Assembly: GCF_002002905.1 (NCBI RefSeq)
Contig: NZ_CP019509.1
Span: 3,219,001 to 3,283,000 of the forward strand
Source of the DNA: Aquaspirillum sp. LM1
GTDB taxonomy: Bacteria; Pseudomonadota; Gammaproteobacteria; Burkholderiales; Aquaspirillaceae
Direction: 5' to 3'
DNA length: 64,000 nt
This document shows, in pieces, positions 27,751 through 37,650 of this stretch (positions are counted from its first letter, which is position 1; the number at the start of each line of letters is the position of its first letter). Under the pieces are notes generated by a model that did no database searches, was not told the DNA's origin, and worked only from the letters and a program-made list of their open reading frames with translations. The translations under genes and the position numbers were made by a program.

Positions 27751-29019
27751 TCAGGGCTGCGAGTCTGGTTTAGTGGCAATGGCGCTAATGATATCAGCGG
27801 GAATTTTCATCAGAATGCCATATGCAGCAACATGCTGATAATTTACCTGTTTTGACCACTCGACAGGGGTCGCCTGCTGGCCTGTCGCCATTTGTGCCGG
27901 TGTTAACAAGGTATCGCCATTTACACACCAGGCAAAACCATCTTCTGGCGTCGCATCCGGGTTGATAATGCCATTGACTGTCGGGGTATTCAGGTGCGTC
28001 AGCGGGCCATACATTGCTGCAAAGATATTTGCCTTTGTGCGTGCCATTCCGATCCCAATATTAAGCGCTGCCAAATCAGGATATTCTTGTTGTTCCTGGT
28101 AGCGGGCAGCAGCGTACAGTGTAGGTACAGCGTCCAACGTGCTGGGGGCCCAGGCTCTTGGTACCACATCAAACTGATTCCAGACCGTGCTGTTCCATAC
28201 CTGCCAAGGCGAGGCGTCTGGTGCTTTCTGGGGCGGAAACACCTGAAGATAATGCGCTGCCAGCGCGGCATTACCTGGTGTGGCCCCCGCTGTGGCGTAT
28301 ACCTGAACCTGATCTGCCTGCCAATTGCTTTGCAAGGCATGGGCAGGATCCACCAGCGCCAGCGCCAGCATGGGCGAAAGTGCGCCACCCAGCGAATGGC
28401 CGGTGAGGGTCAGCGTATGGCCACTGGCATCAACTCCCTGCAAGAATGCCACCAGGCTCTGGCCGTTGCTCTGTAGCTTGCTGAGCAGTACGCTGACGCC
28501 GGTAAATGTGCAGTTGTCTACCGTGGCGGTGTTTTTATGGCCTTTTTGGGGGAGATCGTCATGTCCAGACTTCCAGCACGCCAGCGTCGATGTCCAGTCG
28601 TAGCCAGGGGAAAGAAGGGCATCTTCGTTTAGCCAATCAAACGCAGAAGCCGGGTTGGTGCCGGCAATTGCGACAATATAGCGCTTTTTGCTGGGGCTAT
28701 GCATCACCACCATGGCATTGCTTGCATAAAAAGATGAGCGACGTGCCGTTTTGTTTTTTGGCTCAGCCACATAGATGGCAGGTCCCCAGGCAATTTGCCA
28801 GTCACTGCCGATTGCCTGTTGTAACAAGGTGTTTTCCAGTACGACATTGATATCTGCTGCCAGCTTCTGCGAGAGATCCTGTTCAGCAGCCTTGCATGCA
28901 GCTTCAGGCGTGAGGGTGGAATCTGATGGATGATACGCAACAGATGAAGCACGATTTGACAAAACAGACCAAAAAAATGTGGTTTGCCAAGCATCAAGGG
29001 TACGGAGAGATGTGTTCAT
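27751..29019 (-). CDS. Class 3 lipase-family protein
   Basis: This 422-residue predicted alpha/beta hydrolase has the nucleophile elbow TGHSLGGALSP at about residue 205, inside the lipase class 3 context. The upstream segment YIVAIAGTNPASAFDWLNED corresponds to the oxyanion-region strand of fungal-type lipases. The catalytic Asp and His should lie in the C-terminal half (candidates in NQFDVVPRAW and around GPLTHLNT). There is no signal peptide, so secretion, if any, would use another route; lipases of this class occur as type VI effectors. ATG 29019 has AGGCG upstream. The lower GC content and surrounding MITEs suggest acquired DNA. Confidence 0.8.
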   Translation of the reverse strand: MNTSLRTLDAWQTTFFWSVLSNRASSVAYHPSDSTLTPEAACKAAEQDLSQKLAADINVVLENTLLQQAIGSDWQIAWGPAIYVAEPKNKTARRSSFYASNAMVVMHSPSKKRYIVAIAGTNPASAFDWLNEDALLSPGYDWTSTLACWKSGHDDLPQKGHKNTATVDNCTFTGVSVLLSKLQSNGQSLVAFLQGVDASGHTLTLTGHSLGGALSPMLALALVDPAHALQSNWQADQVQVYATAGATPGNAALAAHYLQVFPPQKAPDASPWQVWNSTVWNQFDVVPRAWAPSTLDAVPTLYAAARYQEQQEYPDLAALNIGIGMARTKANIFAAMYGPLTHLNTPTVNGIINPDATPEDGFAWCVNGDTLLTPAQMATGQQATPVEWSKQVNYQHVAAYGILMKIPADIISAIATKPDSQP

Positions 29020-29224
29020 GATTGCGCCTGATAACAAATAAAAATAAAGTGGGGGTCTGCGCTATCCTGCAAACTGCTGTAAGATTAGCTGTAAGTAAAA
29101 TAACATATCCAAAGAATACAATCGATGACATAAGATTGCATGACATTACATGGCATTACGTCACGAGCGCATTCACAAAGAAATTTGCTGGGGGCAAAAA
29201 TTTGCCTGCATCTCCGGCAGTTAA

Positions 29225-29333
29225 GGAAACACTGAAAAAATCGTCATTCCCGCGAAGGCGGGAATCCAGGGTTTTGATTTTGCTGGGTTTTGCTTTTGGC
29301 AAAAACGGTTTTTCTGAATAAATCAGCGCGTCC
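29225..29333 (-). mobile_element. MITE related to the IS5 element, copy B
   Basis: The 109-bp repeat has ends GGAAACACTGAAAAA and TCAGCGCGTCC and an intact core, ATTCCCGCGAAGGCGGGAAT. The left flank is TTAA (29221-29224), but the right flank is CAAA, so the two sides have been separated by a rearrangement. An IS4 transposase remnant starts directly after it. Confidence 0.8.
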
Positions 29334-29341
29334 CAAAGCGT

Positions 29342-29779
29342 TCAACGTGATGACGCCAGTGCTGCTGTTGATGCTGGTTGAATCCGTCGGGGCCGCTGCT
29401 GAGGGTGTCGCGGTGTGTGGTGGGCAAAAAGGGCTGTGCCATCCCCGGCAACCACGCGCAAGCCATGCCAGTCCGGAGCGGGATTGAGGTCATCCAGCAC
29501 CGCCTGGTTAAGTTCGACAAAGACTTGCCAGCGCAACTTCTTGCGTGCCATGCGGAAAGCGTCGTCATGAGCGCCACGACCCAGGGGCAGGGAACGCCGG
29601 GAAAAGAACTGATCACGCTCGGCTTGCAGCGAGCGCATCAGATTGACGAGCAAGGCACCAACGACGCGCTCAAAGGTGAAAATGGTGCGGCGGGTAAAGT
29701 CGCGAGCGGCCTGGCGGTGTCGGGCGATGTAATCCACAGAAGTGATGAATCTGTGGATTTTATAGGTCGAACTGGAATA
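29342..29779 (-). pseudogene. Remnant of an IS4-family transposase (N-terminal part)
   Basis: On the minus strand the frame reads RHRQAARDFTRRTIFTFERVV, then FFSRRSL, AFRMARKKLRWQVFVELN and HGLRVVAGDGTALF. This is the N-terminal half of IS4-type transposases up to the first catalytic Asp (AGDG). The frame then shifts and the C-terminal half is missing; the right side joins MITE copy B. The upstream limit is uncertain. Confidence 0.7.
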
Positions 29780-29833
29780 TGGAGCGGCGGGTTTTTGGGT
29801 TATTTTTACATATATATCAATGGTTTAGTCGAA

Positions 29834-30689
29834 TGATTGCACCACGGATTTTGGTTTGCGGCTCATGATGTATCGCTAATTTCGCGGCAGTGGGAAGCAC
29901 TGCAACTCATCGGTTCTTATGTGGTGCCGGTGGTGGCACCGTACACTTGATAGCAATGTCCCATCCTGGGTGTGCTCGTCTGGTGTTGTGGTCACCCAGC
30001 GTATTCCTAGCTTTTACACTTTGCCTCCTTCGAACTATCCTGTTCGACCTAGATCAAGCGACTGTCGCCGCCTTGCTGTGGCTGTCCGTTTTGCTTTTTA
30101 TCGTATGTTATATCTTATTCAAGTATTGATTTCTTTTTGTCATTTTAACTGCAAGTGTGTTAACACAGCCAAGCCAGAAAGAGTGTTGACGTAAGATCTT
30201 GATCTTAAAGAACTAAAATGTACGTGCTTTCTAGGTTTGTTTTGCAAAAACACCTTTATAACCAAAACTGATATAATAAATAACTAAGAATTTACTATGC
30301 ATTGTCCAGTGGATCAATTAGCCAAGTGAGTCAATGGCCAAGTGAGTCAAAAACCAGAAATCGTAGTTCTACGTATTTTTTTCTGCAGCGCAAGCGCGCA
30401 GAATATAATAAGGCATGTCATGGCTTGTTATCGATTCCGCTTTATAGCCAGCTCTATACTGGATACGGAGTTCTCCATCACGCCGGATGCTGGACGAAAG
30501 CCTGATGTCTCTCATGCGGCCAAAGTGAAACCAGAAAGGCTTCACCTTGGCCGATGCAGAGCGTCTCGCCTAGTGATGCGAAAAAACTTCAGTGCGGCGC
30601 GTCTGTGTGCTGATCGGCCTGGTGTCATGCCAGCAGGCCAGCATCAAAAGCAATTCATTTCAATATGATCAAATAAGAAGGAGTAAGAC
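29834..30689. other. AT-rich intergenic region, no supported gene
   Basis: About 850 bases separate the IS4 remnant from the tail-collar gene. Short open frames exist but show no family motif or good ribosome site. A perfect -10-like TATAAT lies at 30272-30277 without a matching -35. A short direct repeat (30322-30350) is the only structured feature seen. Confidence 0.4.
30322..30350 (+). repeat. Direct repeat of CCAAGTGAGTCAA
   Basis: Two identical 13-base copies lie 16 bases apart (30322-30334 and 30338-30350), about 340 bases before the tail-collar gene. They could be binding sites or slippage; nothing decides. Confidence 0.45.
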
Positions 30690-31370
30690 ATGGATCCGAT
30701 TTTGGGGCAAATCATCCTGTGGCCGTTGAACTGGGTGCCGGATGGCTGGGCGGCCTGTGAAGGCCAGGAGTTGTCGATTCAGCAAAACGCCGCGCTGTAC
30801 TCCCTGCTGGGTGTCACCTACGGCGGCAACGGTTCCACCACCTTCAAGCTGCCAGATCTGCGCAGTCGTGTGTCGCTGGGAGCACAGATTCCCTCCCAGG
30901 TGGGCACGGTATCCGGCGCTACCACCTCGTCGATGGTGGCCACCGGCACCGGCACCATCACCCTGCAACCCTCCCAGGTGCCGCTGCCTGCACACACCCA
31001 CCCTGCCAGCTTCACCAGCACCACGGGTACCAGCACCTCGGTCAGCGTGGCGATTCCGGTGGATGCGGTCAATGGCGCAGAGAGCAATGCTCCCAGCACT
31101 TCGACTGTGCTTGGCAAGGTGATGTCCGGCACGACCGCCGCGCGCGCTTACACCACCAATAACGCCAGCACCACACTCAAACCATTTAACGCCAGCGCCA
31201 ACCTGCCGACCGTGACTGGCACAGTGGCTGTGGGTAGCACCTCTGCATCTCCACAACAGTCTGTGCCGCTGGCGGTAGCCGTGCCGGTGGCCATGAGCAC
31301 CGCGCAACCGTCGCTGACCCTGCGCTATATCATCGCCACGGTGGGCACCTACCCGATGCGCCCGTCGTAA
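30690..31370 (+). CDS. Phage tail collar-domain (MdpB-like) protein
   Basis: The 226-residue protein starts with the tail-collar domain: GQIILWPLNWVPDGWAACEG, then LYSLLGVTYGGNGSTTFKLP and DLRSRV. This is the pattern of microcystin-dependent-protein/collar proteins, whose names reflect similarity to phage tail-fibre collars. The middle is Ser/Thr/Ala-rich and low in complexity, and the end RYIIATVGTYPMRPS is the usual closing motif. A strong AAGGAG site precedes the ATG. There are no phage structural genes nearby; such proteins also occur as solitary secreted or surface proteins. Transcription probably ends at the hairpin just downstream. Confidence 0.85.
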   Translation: MDPILGQIILWPLNWVPDGWAACEGQELSIQQNAALYSLLGVTYGGNGSTTFKLPDLRSRVSLGAQIPSQVGTVSGATTSSMVATGTGTITLQPSQVPLPAHTHPASFTSTTGTSTSVSVAIPVDAVNGAESNAPSTSTVLGKVMSGTTAARAYTTNNASTTLKPFNASANLPTVTGTVAVGSTSASPQQSVPLAVAVPVAMSTAQPSLTLRYIIATVGTYPMRPS

Positions 31371-31380
31371 TTGCTTCTGA

Positions 31381-31410
31381 ATGTGTTGGGTGCATCGGCA
31401 CCCAACACAT
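31381..31410 (+). terminator. Strong hairpin after the tail-collar gene
   Basis: ATGTGTTGGGTGC and GCACCCAACACAT form a perfect 13-bp stem with a four-base loop, 10 bases after the stop. No T-run follows, so it is a possible rho-independent terminator of weak type or an mRNA-stabilising hairpin. Confidence 0.55.
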
Positions 31411-31552
31411 GTACTGACGAGTGGCAAATAGCCCCACTACATCATGTGCGTGGTCACTCATGCGTCGCATGAGCCAGCGCCAGTGCCATCCTGGCATCAC
31501 ATGAATATCATGTCTGATGTGGCGCTTGCCGCTTCAAACAACTTCATTGTCT

Positions 31553-31596
31553 AAATATCACTGGATATTTGGCAACACCCTCATTGCCTATACAAT
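31553..31596 (+). promoter_or_regulatory. Predicted sigma-70 promoter of the adhesin gene with an overlapping palindrome
   Basis: TTGGCA (31569-31574) and TACAAT (31591-31596) are 16 bases apart. A perfect inverted repeat, AAATATC-ACTG-GATATTT (31553-31570), ends at the start of the -35 box and could be an operator. The leader before the ATG at 31749 would be about 145 bases. No experimental support. Confidence 0.55.
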
Positions 31597-31748
31597 AGCG
31601 CTTTCGTGCAGGCATTGTGCTGGCCCCTTCGCGCTGACTGACTAAAATCTGCCAGCCCAATTTTCATGCGCAATCAATGTGTGCTCATGCTGAAATTCAT
31701 GAGTATCATCCTGTTTTAACTGGTTTTTCTGGCTGTTTGGAGAGGGTT

Positions 31749-34700
31749 ATGGACGCCGTGTACACTGATCAAGTTTTACCGCGTGTGGCGCAACCGGTCG
31801 CGCGTGAAGTTGTCTTCATCGAAGACAATCTGACCGACTGGAATATCCTGTCTGCCCGCCTGGCAGCCAGTGCCGAGGTAGTGGTGCTGGACAGCTCAGG
31901 CGATGGTCTGGCGCAGATGGCCACCTATCTTGCCTCCCGCCAGCCCGGCTCACTGGACGCCATTCATGTGCTGTCCCACGGTGCGACCGGACAGCTTAAT
32001 CTGGGCAACACCTCACTGACTCAGGACACACTCGGACAATACACCTCCGCGTTCAACACCATAGGCCAGGCGCTTAGCGAGCAAGGCGACTTGCTGCTGT
32101 ATGGTTGCGATGTCGGCGCGAGTGAAGCGGGCCAGGCGTTGGTGCAAAGCATTGCCGCCATGACCCATGCTGACGTAGCCGCCTCCGATAACCTTACTGG
32201 CGCGGCGATGCTGGGCGGAGACTGGGCGCTGGAAACCCATGCTGGCGTGATCAATGCCGCTAGCCTGGCGGTGGATAACTATGCTGGCACACTGGCGGTG
32301 GTGTCATTTACTGGCGACGCTGGCAATACCAACGCACCCAATGCAACAGTGGCCACGGGCACACCGAAGTCATCCGTCGCCATCACCAACACCGCCACCA
32401 GCGATACGCTAGATGTTGCGATCAGTGGTGGAACTGGCGTTTATCAAGACACCACGACAGTGTTCACCGGTTTTGGCATGACCATGCCCACAGGCAGCAG
32501 CGGCATGGTGGTGGTTACGGCGGACAACACCGACATCAACAGCATCACCCTGACTGTGCAGGGCGGCAAGGTGTTTGATTTTGTGTCCATGCTGATGATG
32601 GAGGCGGGGGCCCTGAGTGAAGGCATGACCTTCACGCCCAATGGCAATGCCGCCAACAAAGTCACGTATAACTTTACTGGGGCAGACACGCAAACCGTCG
32701 ATTTGAGCGCCAATACAAATTTTGACAATCTGACCTTATTGACCATTTCCAGCAATGATGGCGCATTCCAAGTTAACTTTGACGACATCCAACTGGAAAA
32801 CATCGGCGGTGCCAACGTTGCCCCAGTTTTCTCCAGCGGGGCCACCGGCTCAGTCAACGAAAACGCCAGCACCTCCACCGTGGTCTACACGGCGCTGGCC
32901 GTTGATGCCGACAGCGATAGCCTTTCCTATGCACTGTCCGGCACCGACGCCGGGTCTTTTTCCATTAATGCCACCACTGGCGTGGTGCGATTGACCACTG
33001 CCGCCAACTACGAAGTCAAGAACAGCTACAGCATTGATGTACTGGCTAAGGATGCTACCCACACCACCACCAAGGCGGTGACCATCAGCGTCACCAATGT
33101 CAACGAAGCTCCCGTCCTGACCGCGCCCGCCTCGCAAAGCATCAACCAGGACACCGCCACGGCGCTCACTGGCATCAGCGTGGCCGATCCAGACTCAGGC
33201 GCCAATCCGATCACAGTGACCCTGTCGGCAGCAGCGGGCACGTTTGCCGCTACCACCGGTAGCGGTGTAACCGTAGGAGGCAGCGGCACCGGCTCGGTGA
33301 CACTGAGCGGCACACAAACCAATATCAACTCTTTTATTGCCGCCAGCAAGGTGACCTACACCACGGCGGCAGGTGCCACTGGCACCGTCACGCTCAGTAT
33401 CGGCAGCAATGACGGCGGTAACTCGGGCTCAGGCAGCACACAAACCGACAGCAAAACCGAAACACTGAATATTGCCGTCGCCAACACCGCACCCACCATC
33501 ACCAGCGGGGCCACCGGCAGCGTCGCCGAAAACGCCGCCACCAGCACGGTGGTCTACACCGCCGCCGCCACCGATGCGGAAAGTGACACCCTCACCTACT
33601 CGCTGACCGGCACCGATGCCGCGTCGTTCTCGATTGACGCCACCACCGGTCAGGTCAAGCTGCTCACCCCGGCAGACTTTGAAGTCAAGAGCAGCTACAG
33701 CGTCACCGTCAACGCCAAGGATGCGACCAACACCACCACCAAGGCGGTGACCATCAGCGTTACCGATGTGAACGAAGCACCCAGCATCACCAGCGGGGCC
33801 ACTGGCAGCGTGGCGGAAAACGCCGCCACCAGCACCGTGGTCTACACCGCCACCGCCACCGACCCGGAAAGCGACACCCTCAGCTATTCGCTCACCGGCA
33901 CCGATGCCGCGTCGTTTACCATCAACACGGCAGGTGCCGTGAAACTGGTCACCCCCGCCGACTTTGAAACCAAGGCCAGCTACAGCATCAACGTGATTGC
34001 CTCTGACGCCGCCAGCAACACCGTCAGCAAAACGGTGACCATCAATGCCACCAACGTCAACGAAGCGCCTACCGCCGCCAACTTCACCAGTGCCGGACTG
34101 GATGCTTCCACCGCCATTACCGGTGCTTCGGTAGGCACGCTGGCCGCCGTGGACCCGGATGCCGGCGACACCCACACCTTTACCCTGGTGGCGGGCAATG
34201 GCACCAATGATGCTGACAACAGCAAATTTACCGTCACCGGTAATACGCTGAAAGTGGGCGGCACCGCACTGACCGCCGGCACCTACCAGGTGATGACCCG
34301 CGCCACTGACGCCGGAAGCCTGACCGTCGATCAAGCGCAGACCATCACGATTAGCGCGCTTAATGCTGCGCCTACCATCACCAGTGGGGCCAGCGGCAGC
34401 GTGGCGGAAAACGCCGCCACCAGCACCGTGGTCTACACCTCCGCCGCCACCGACACCGACAGCGATACCCTTACCTATTCGCTCACTGGCACCGATGCTG
34501 CATCGTTCTCGATCAACGCCACCACTGGCCAGGTGCGCCTGCTCACCCCGGCAGACTATGAAACCAAGTCCAGCTACAGCATCACCGTCAACGCCAAGGA
34601 TGCGACTCATACCACCACCAAGGTGGTGACCATTAATGTCACCGATGTGGACGAAGCGCCCAGTTTCACCAGCGGTGCCACCGGTACCGTAGCCGAAAAT

Positions 34701-37625
34701 GCCGCTACCGGTGCCACCGTCTACACTGCTGCCGCCGCTGATCCGGAAACCGGCACCGTCACTTATTCGCTGTCGGGCACCGACGCCAGCGCTTTCAGCA
34801 TTGGCAGCAGCTCTGGCGTGGTCACCCTCAACGGCTCGGCGGACTACGAAACCAAATCCAGCTACAGCATCAACGTGATTGCCTCTGACGCCGCCAGCAA
34901 CACCGTCAGCAAAACGGTGACCATCAATGCCACCAACGTCAACGAAGCGCCCACCGCCGCCAACTTCACCAGCGCCGGGCTGGATAACACTACCGCCATC
35001 ACCGGTGCTTCGGTCGGCACGCTGGCCGCCGTGGACCCGGACGCGGGCGACACCCACACCTTTACCCTGGTGACGGGCAATGGCACCAATGATGCCCACA
35101 ACAGCAAGTTCACTATTACCGGCAATACCCTTAAAGTGGGCGGAACTGCTCTGACCGGTGGCACCTACCATGTACTGACCCGTGCCACCGATGCTGGTGG
35201 CCTGACCGTTGATCAAGCGCAGACGATCACGATTAGCGCTGCACCAGTCATCACCTCTGGTGCCAGCGGTAGCGTGGCCGAAAACGCGGCTTCCAGCACC
35301 GTGGTGTACACCGCCACAGCGACTGACGCCGACAGCGACACCCTGACCTATGCGCTGACCGGCACTGACGCTGCGTCGTTCTCGATTGATGCCACCACCG
35401 GCCAGGTCAAGCTGCTCACCCCGGCAGACTTTGAAGTCAAGAGCAGCTACAGCATCACCGTCAACGCCAAGGATGCGACCAACACCACCACCAAGGCGGT
35501 GACCATCAATGTCACCGATGTGAACGAAGCACCCAGCATCACCAGCGGGGCCACTGGCAGCGTGGCGGAAAACGCCGCCACCAGCACTGTGGTCTACACC
35601 GCTACTGCCACCGACCCGGAAAGCGACACCCTCAGCTATTCGCTGACCGGCACCGATGCTGCGTCGTTTACCATCAACACGGCAGGTGCCGTGAAACTGG
35701 TCACCCCCGCCGACTTTGAAACCAAGGCCAGCTACAGCGTGACCGTGAACGCGATGGACGCGACCCACACCACCACCAAGGCGGTGACCATCAATGCCAC
35801 TAACGTCAACGAAACGCCCACCGCCGCCAACTTCACCAGTGCCGGGCTGACCAGCAGCACCGCCGTCACCGGTGCTTCGGTAGGCACGCTGGCCGCCGTG
35901 GATCCGGACGCTGGCGACACCCACACTTTTACACTGGTGGCGGGCAATGGCACCAATGATGCCGACAACAGCAAGTTCACGATGGTGGGTAACACACTCA
36001 AAGTAGGCGGCACGGCACTGACCACCGGCACTTACCAGGTAATGACCCGCGCCACTGACGCCGGCGGCCTGACCGTCGATCAAGTGCAGACCATCACGAT
36101 TAGCGCTGCCGGTGGCGGAGGCGGAGGCGGAGGCGGAGGCGGAGGCGGCGGCGATCCGACCCCGCCGGACCCGACACCTCCCACCACCCCAACCACACCG
36201 ACGGTGCCGACCACGCCAACGGAACCGACGACGCCCACGGTGCCGACCACGCCCACGACGCCGACGGAACCCACCACACCGACCACGCCTACCGTGCCGG
36301 TGGACCCAACGCCAACCACGCCGACTGTGCCGACACCGCCAGTCACGCCGACCATTCCATTGGTCGATGGCGTGGCCGTGACCTACAGCACCAGCGCGCG
36401 CCCGGACGGCAGCACCGTCAACGCCCTGAACATTCCGGTGGTCTCGACCGACCGTCAGGAGCAGGACGGCAGCAGCCCGCGCGCGGATATCCCGCTGGCC
36501 GGCACCAGTGGCAATCCGCTGGTCAAAGCTGAAGTGCCTGCCGGCATTGGCATGACCGTGGAAGGCCTGTCCGACAGCCCGTCAAGCCGGCTTGACCTGA
36601 TTTCGGCCATCAAGAGCCGCACCATGGACAAACCGGTTGATCAGCGGGAAATGGTCGATCTGGGTCAGTTCTTCCTTAACACCCTGCCCGACGCCGCCAA
36701 TCTGTGGGTGCGCACGGTGATTATCAGCCAGGCCTCCAACAGCGACGCCAGCGGCAAGCTTACCTTCCGTGGTGTCAGCGACAGCAGCAACCCCAGTGCC
36801 CTGGTGCTCGATTTCACCAGCCTGCCGAAAAACAGCACCGTCGCGCTGGAAAACGTCCAGTTTGGTGCCATCGTCGGTGAAGTCTCGGTCACCACCGGCG
36901 ACGGCAATCAATTGCTGGCCGCCGACAGCAAAGCACAAACCCTCGACCTGGGGGCCGGCAACGACACCGTCTACGCCGGATCGGGCAACGATATCCTGAA
37001 CAACAGCCAGGGTAATGACAAGCTGTTTGGCCAGGGTGGCAATGATGTGTTCAACGCCGAAAACGGCCAGAACATCCTGCACGGCGGCACCGACTCCGAC
37101 ACCGCCAAATTCACCGGCAAGGCCGACGACTACACCGTGGAAAAACACCATGGTTTCGTCAAGGTGATCAACAAAGCCGACCCAAGCAAGAGCACGCTGG
37201 TGGTGAACAGCGAAATCCTGCAGTTTGGCGATGCCAGCGTGGCGGTGGAAAGCGCACCGGCGCTGAATGCGCTGGCCGGGATGTACCAGAAGGTTCTGGG
37301 TCGTCAGGCGGATATTTATGGTTTTGATTACTTTGGTGAGCTGCAGGCCAAGGGCTACAGTATGGGCAGCATGGCGCTGAACATGATGAAAACCCCTGAA
37401 GGCCAGGCGCGCGGCTGGGCGCTGACCGGCGACCCGGTGAACGACGTGGAAATGCTCTATCAGGGGCTGCTGGGCCGGGCGTCGGACGCGGGTGGCAAGG
37501 CGGCGTGGGTGCAGTTGCTGAAGTCGGGCTTTATGTCGCTGGATCAGGTGGCGACGGCATTTATTGAGTCGCCGGAGATGAAAAACCATTATGTCGGGCC
37601 AACCGGCTGGGATTTCTTTATTTAA
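31749..37625 (+). CDS. Giant repeat adhesin: DUF4347, cadherin-like repeats, Pro/Thr stalk, RTX, DUF4214
   Basis: The 1958-residue protein is a predicted type I-secreted surface adhesin. In order: a DUF4347-like N-terminal domain (about 15-180; HVLSHGATGQLNLGN, LLLYGCDVG), a lectin-like region, then cadherin-like repeats (about 355-1450) with the recurring NEAPSITSGATGSVAENA pattern. These are followed by a poly-Gly run (about 1454-1468), a Pro/Thr-rich stalk to about 1535, RTX nonapeptides (GNDTVYAGSGNDIL and GNDKLFGQGGNDVF, about 1733-1777) and a DUF4214 domain at the end (MYQKVLGRQADIYGFDYF). There is no signal peptide, as expected for type I export. GGAGAGGG precedes ATG 31749; an ATG 72 bases earlier lacks one. 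No ABC/HlyD/TolC genes are in the window. Confidence 0.88.
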   Translation: MDAVYTDQVLPRVAQPVAREVVFIEDNLTDWNILSARLAASAEVVVLDSSGDGLAQMATYLASRQPGSLDAIHVLSHGATGQLNLGNTSLTQDTLGQYTSAFNTIGQALSEQGDLLLYGCDVGASEAGQALVQSIAAMTHADVAASDNLTGAAMLGGDWALETHAGVINAASLAVDNYAGTLAVVSFTGDAGNTNAPNATVATGTPKSSVAITNTATSDTLDVAISGGTGVYQDTTTVFTGFGMTMPTGSSGMVVVTADNTDINSITLTVQGGKVFDFVSMLMMEAGALSEGMTFTPNGNAANKVTYNFTGADTQTVDLSANTNFDNLTLLTISSNDGAFQVNFDDIQLENIGGANVAPVFSSGATGSVNENASTSTVVYTALAVDADSDSLSYALSGTDAGSFSINATTGVVRLTTAANYEVKNSYSIDVLAKDATHTTTKAVTISVTNVNEAPVLTAPASQSINQDTATALTGISVADPDSGANPITVTLSAAAGTFAATTGSGVTVGGSGTGSVTLSGTQTNINSFIAASKVTYTTAAGATGTVTLSIGSNDGGNSGSGSTQTDSKTETLNIAVANTAPTITSGATGSVAENAATSTVVYTAAATDAESDTLTYSLTGTDAASFSIDATTGQVKLLTPADFEVKSSYSVTVNAKDATNTTTKAVTISVTDVNEAPSITSGATGSVAENAATSTVVYTATATDPESDTLSYSLTGTDAASFTINTAGAVKLVTPADFETKASYSINVIASDAASNTVSKTVTINATNVNEAPTAANFTSAGLDASTAITGASVGTLAAVDPDAGDTHTFTLVAGNGTNDADNSKFTVTGNTLKVGGTALTAGTYQVMTRATDAGSLTVDQAQTITISALNAAPTITSGASGSVAENAATSTVVYTSAATDTDSDTLTYSLTGTDAASFSINATTGQVRLLTPADYETKSSYSITVNAKDATHTTTKVVTINVTDVDEAPSFTSGATGTVAENAATGATVYTAAAADPETGTVTYSLSGTDASAFSIGSSSGVVTLNGSADYETKSSYSINVIASDAASNTVSKTVTINATNVNEAPTAANFTSAGLDNTTAITGASVGTLAAVDPDAGDTHTFTLVTGNGTNDAHNSKFTITGNTLKVGGTALTGGTYHVLTRATDAGGLTVDQAQTITISAAPVITSGASGSVAENAASSTVVYTATATDADSDTLTYALTGTDAASFSIDATTGQVKLLTPADFEVKSSYSITVNAKDATNTTTKAVTINVTDVNEAPSITSGATGSVAENAATSTVVYTATATDPESDTLSYSLTGTDAASFTINTAGAVKLVTPADFETKASYSVTVNAMDATHTTTKAVTINATNVNETPTAANFTSAGLTSSTAVTGASVGTLAAVDPDAGDTHTFTLVAGNGTNDADNSKFTMVGNTLKVGGTALTTGTYQVMTRATDAGGLTVDQVQTITISAAGGGGGGGGGGGGGGDPTPPDPTPPTTPTTPTVPTTPTEPTTPTVPTTPTTPTEPTTPTTPTVPVDPTPTTPTVPTPPVTPTIPLVDGVAVTYSTSARPDGSTVNALNIPVVSTDRQEQDGSSPRADIPLAGTSGNPLVKAEVPAGIGMTVEGLSDSPSSRLDLISAIKSRTMDKPVDQREMVDLGQFFLNTLPDAANLWVRTVIISQASNSDASGKLTFRGVSDSSNPSALVLDFTSLPKNSTVALENVQFGAIVGEVSVTTGDGNQLLAADSKAQTLDLGAGNDTVYAGSGNDILNNSQGNDKLFGQGGNDVFNAENGQNILHGGTDSDTAKFTGKADDYTVEKHHGFVKVINKADPSKSTLVVNSEILQFGDASVAVESAPALNALAGMYQKVLGRQADIYGFDYFGELQAKGYSMGSMALNMMKTPEGQARGWALTGDPVNDVEMLYQGLLGRASDAGGKAAWVQLLKSGFMSLDQVATAFIESPEMKNHYVGPTGWDFFI
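33480..36110 (+). repeat. Near-identical tandem coding repeats in the adhesin gene
   Basis: Several segments of roughly 300-600 bases recur with few changes, for example the block encoding SGATGSVAENAATSTVVYTA (near 33495, 33795 and 35545) and the block encoding VGTLAAVDPDAGDTHTFTLV (near 34130, 35020 and 35875). Synonymous differences are rare between some copies, suggesting recent duplication or gene conversion. Assemblies of this region may be unreliable. Confidence 0.8.
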
Positions 37626-37650
37626 GCTGGCCGCTGGATGCTTGATGCCT

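Noticed and set aside
29890-30129. 79-codon plus-strand frame with a hydrophobic C-terminus
   Set aside because: No ribosome site, no homology recalled, and it lies in AT-rich DNA next to IS debris where such frames arise by chance.
33480-36110. Regularly repeated DNA that might be a CRISPR array
   Set aside because: The repeats are hundreds of bases long, stay in frame and encode cadherin-like domains.
36110-36153. GGC/GGA tract as a phase-variable simple repeat
   Set aside because: The tract is imperfect and encodes Gly in a linker. Triplet slippage would keep the frame, so it would change length rather than switch expression.
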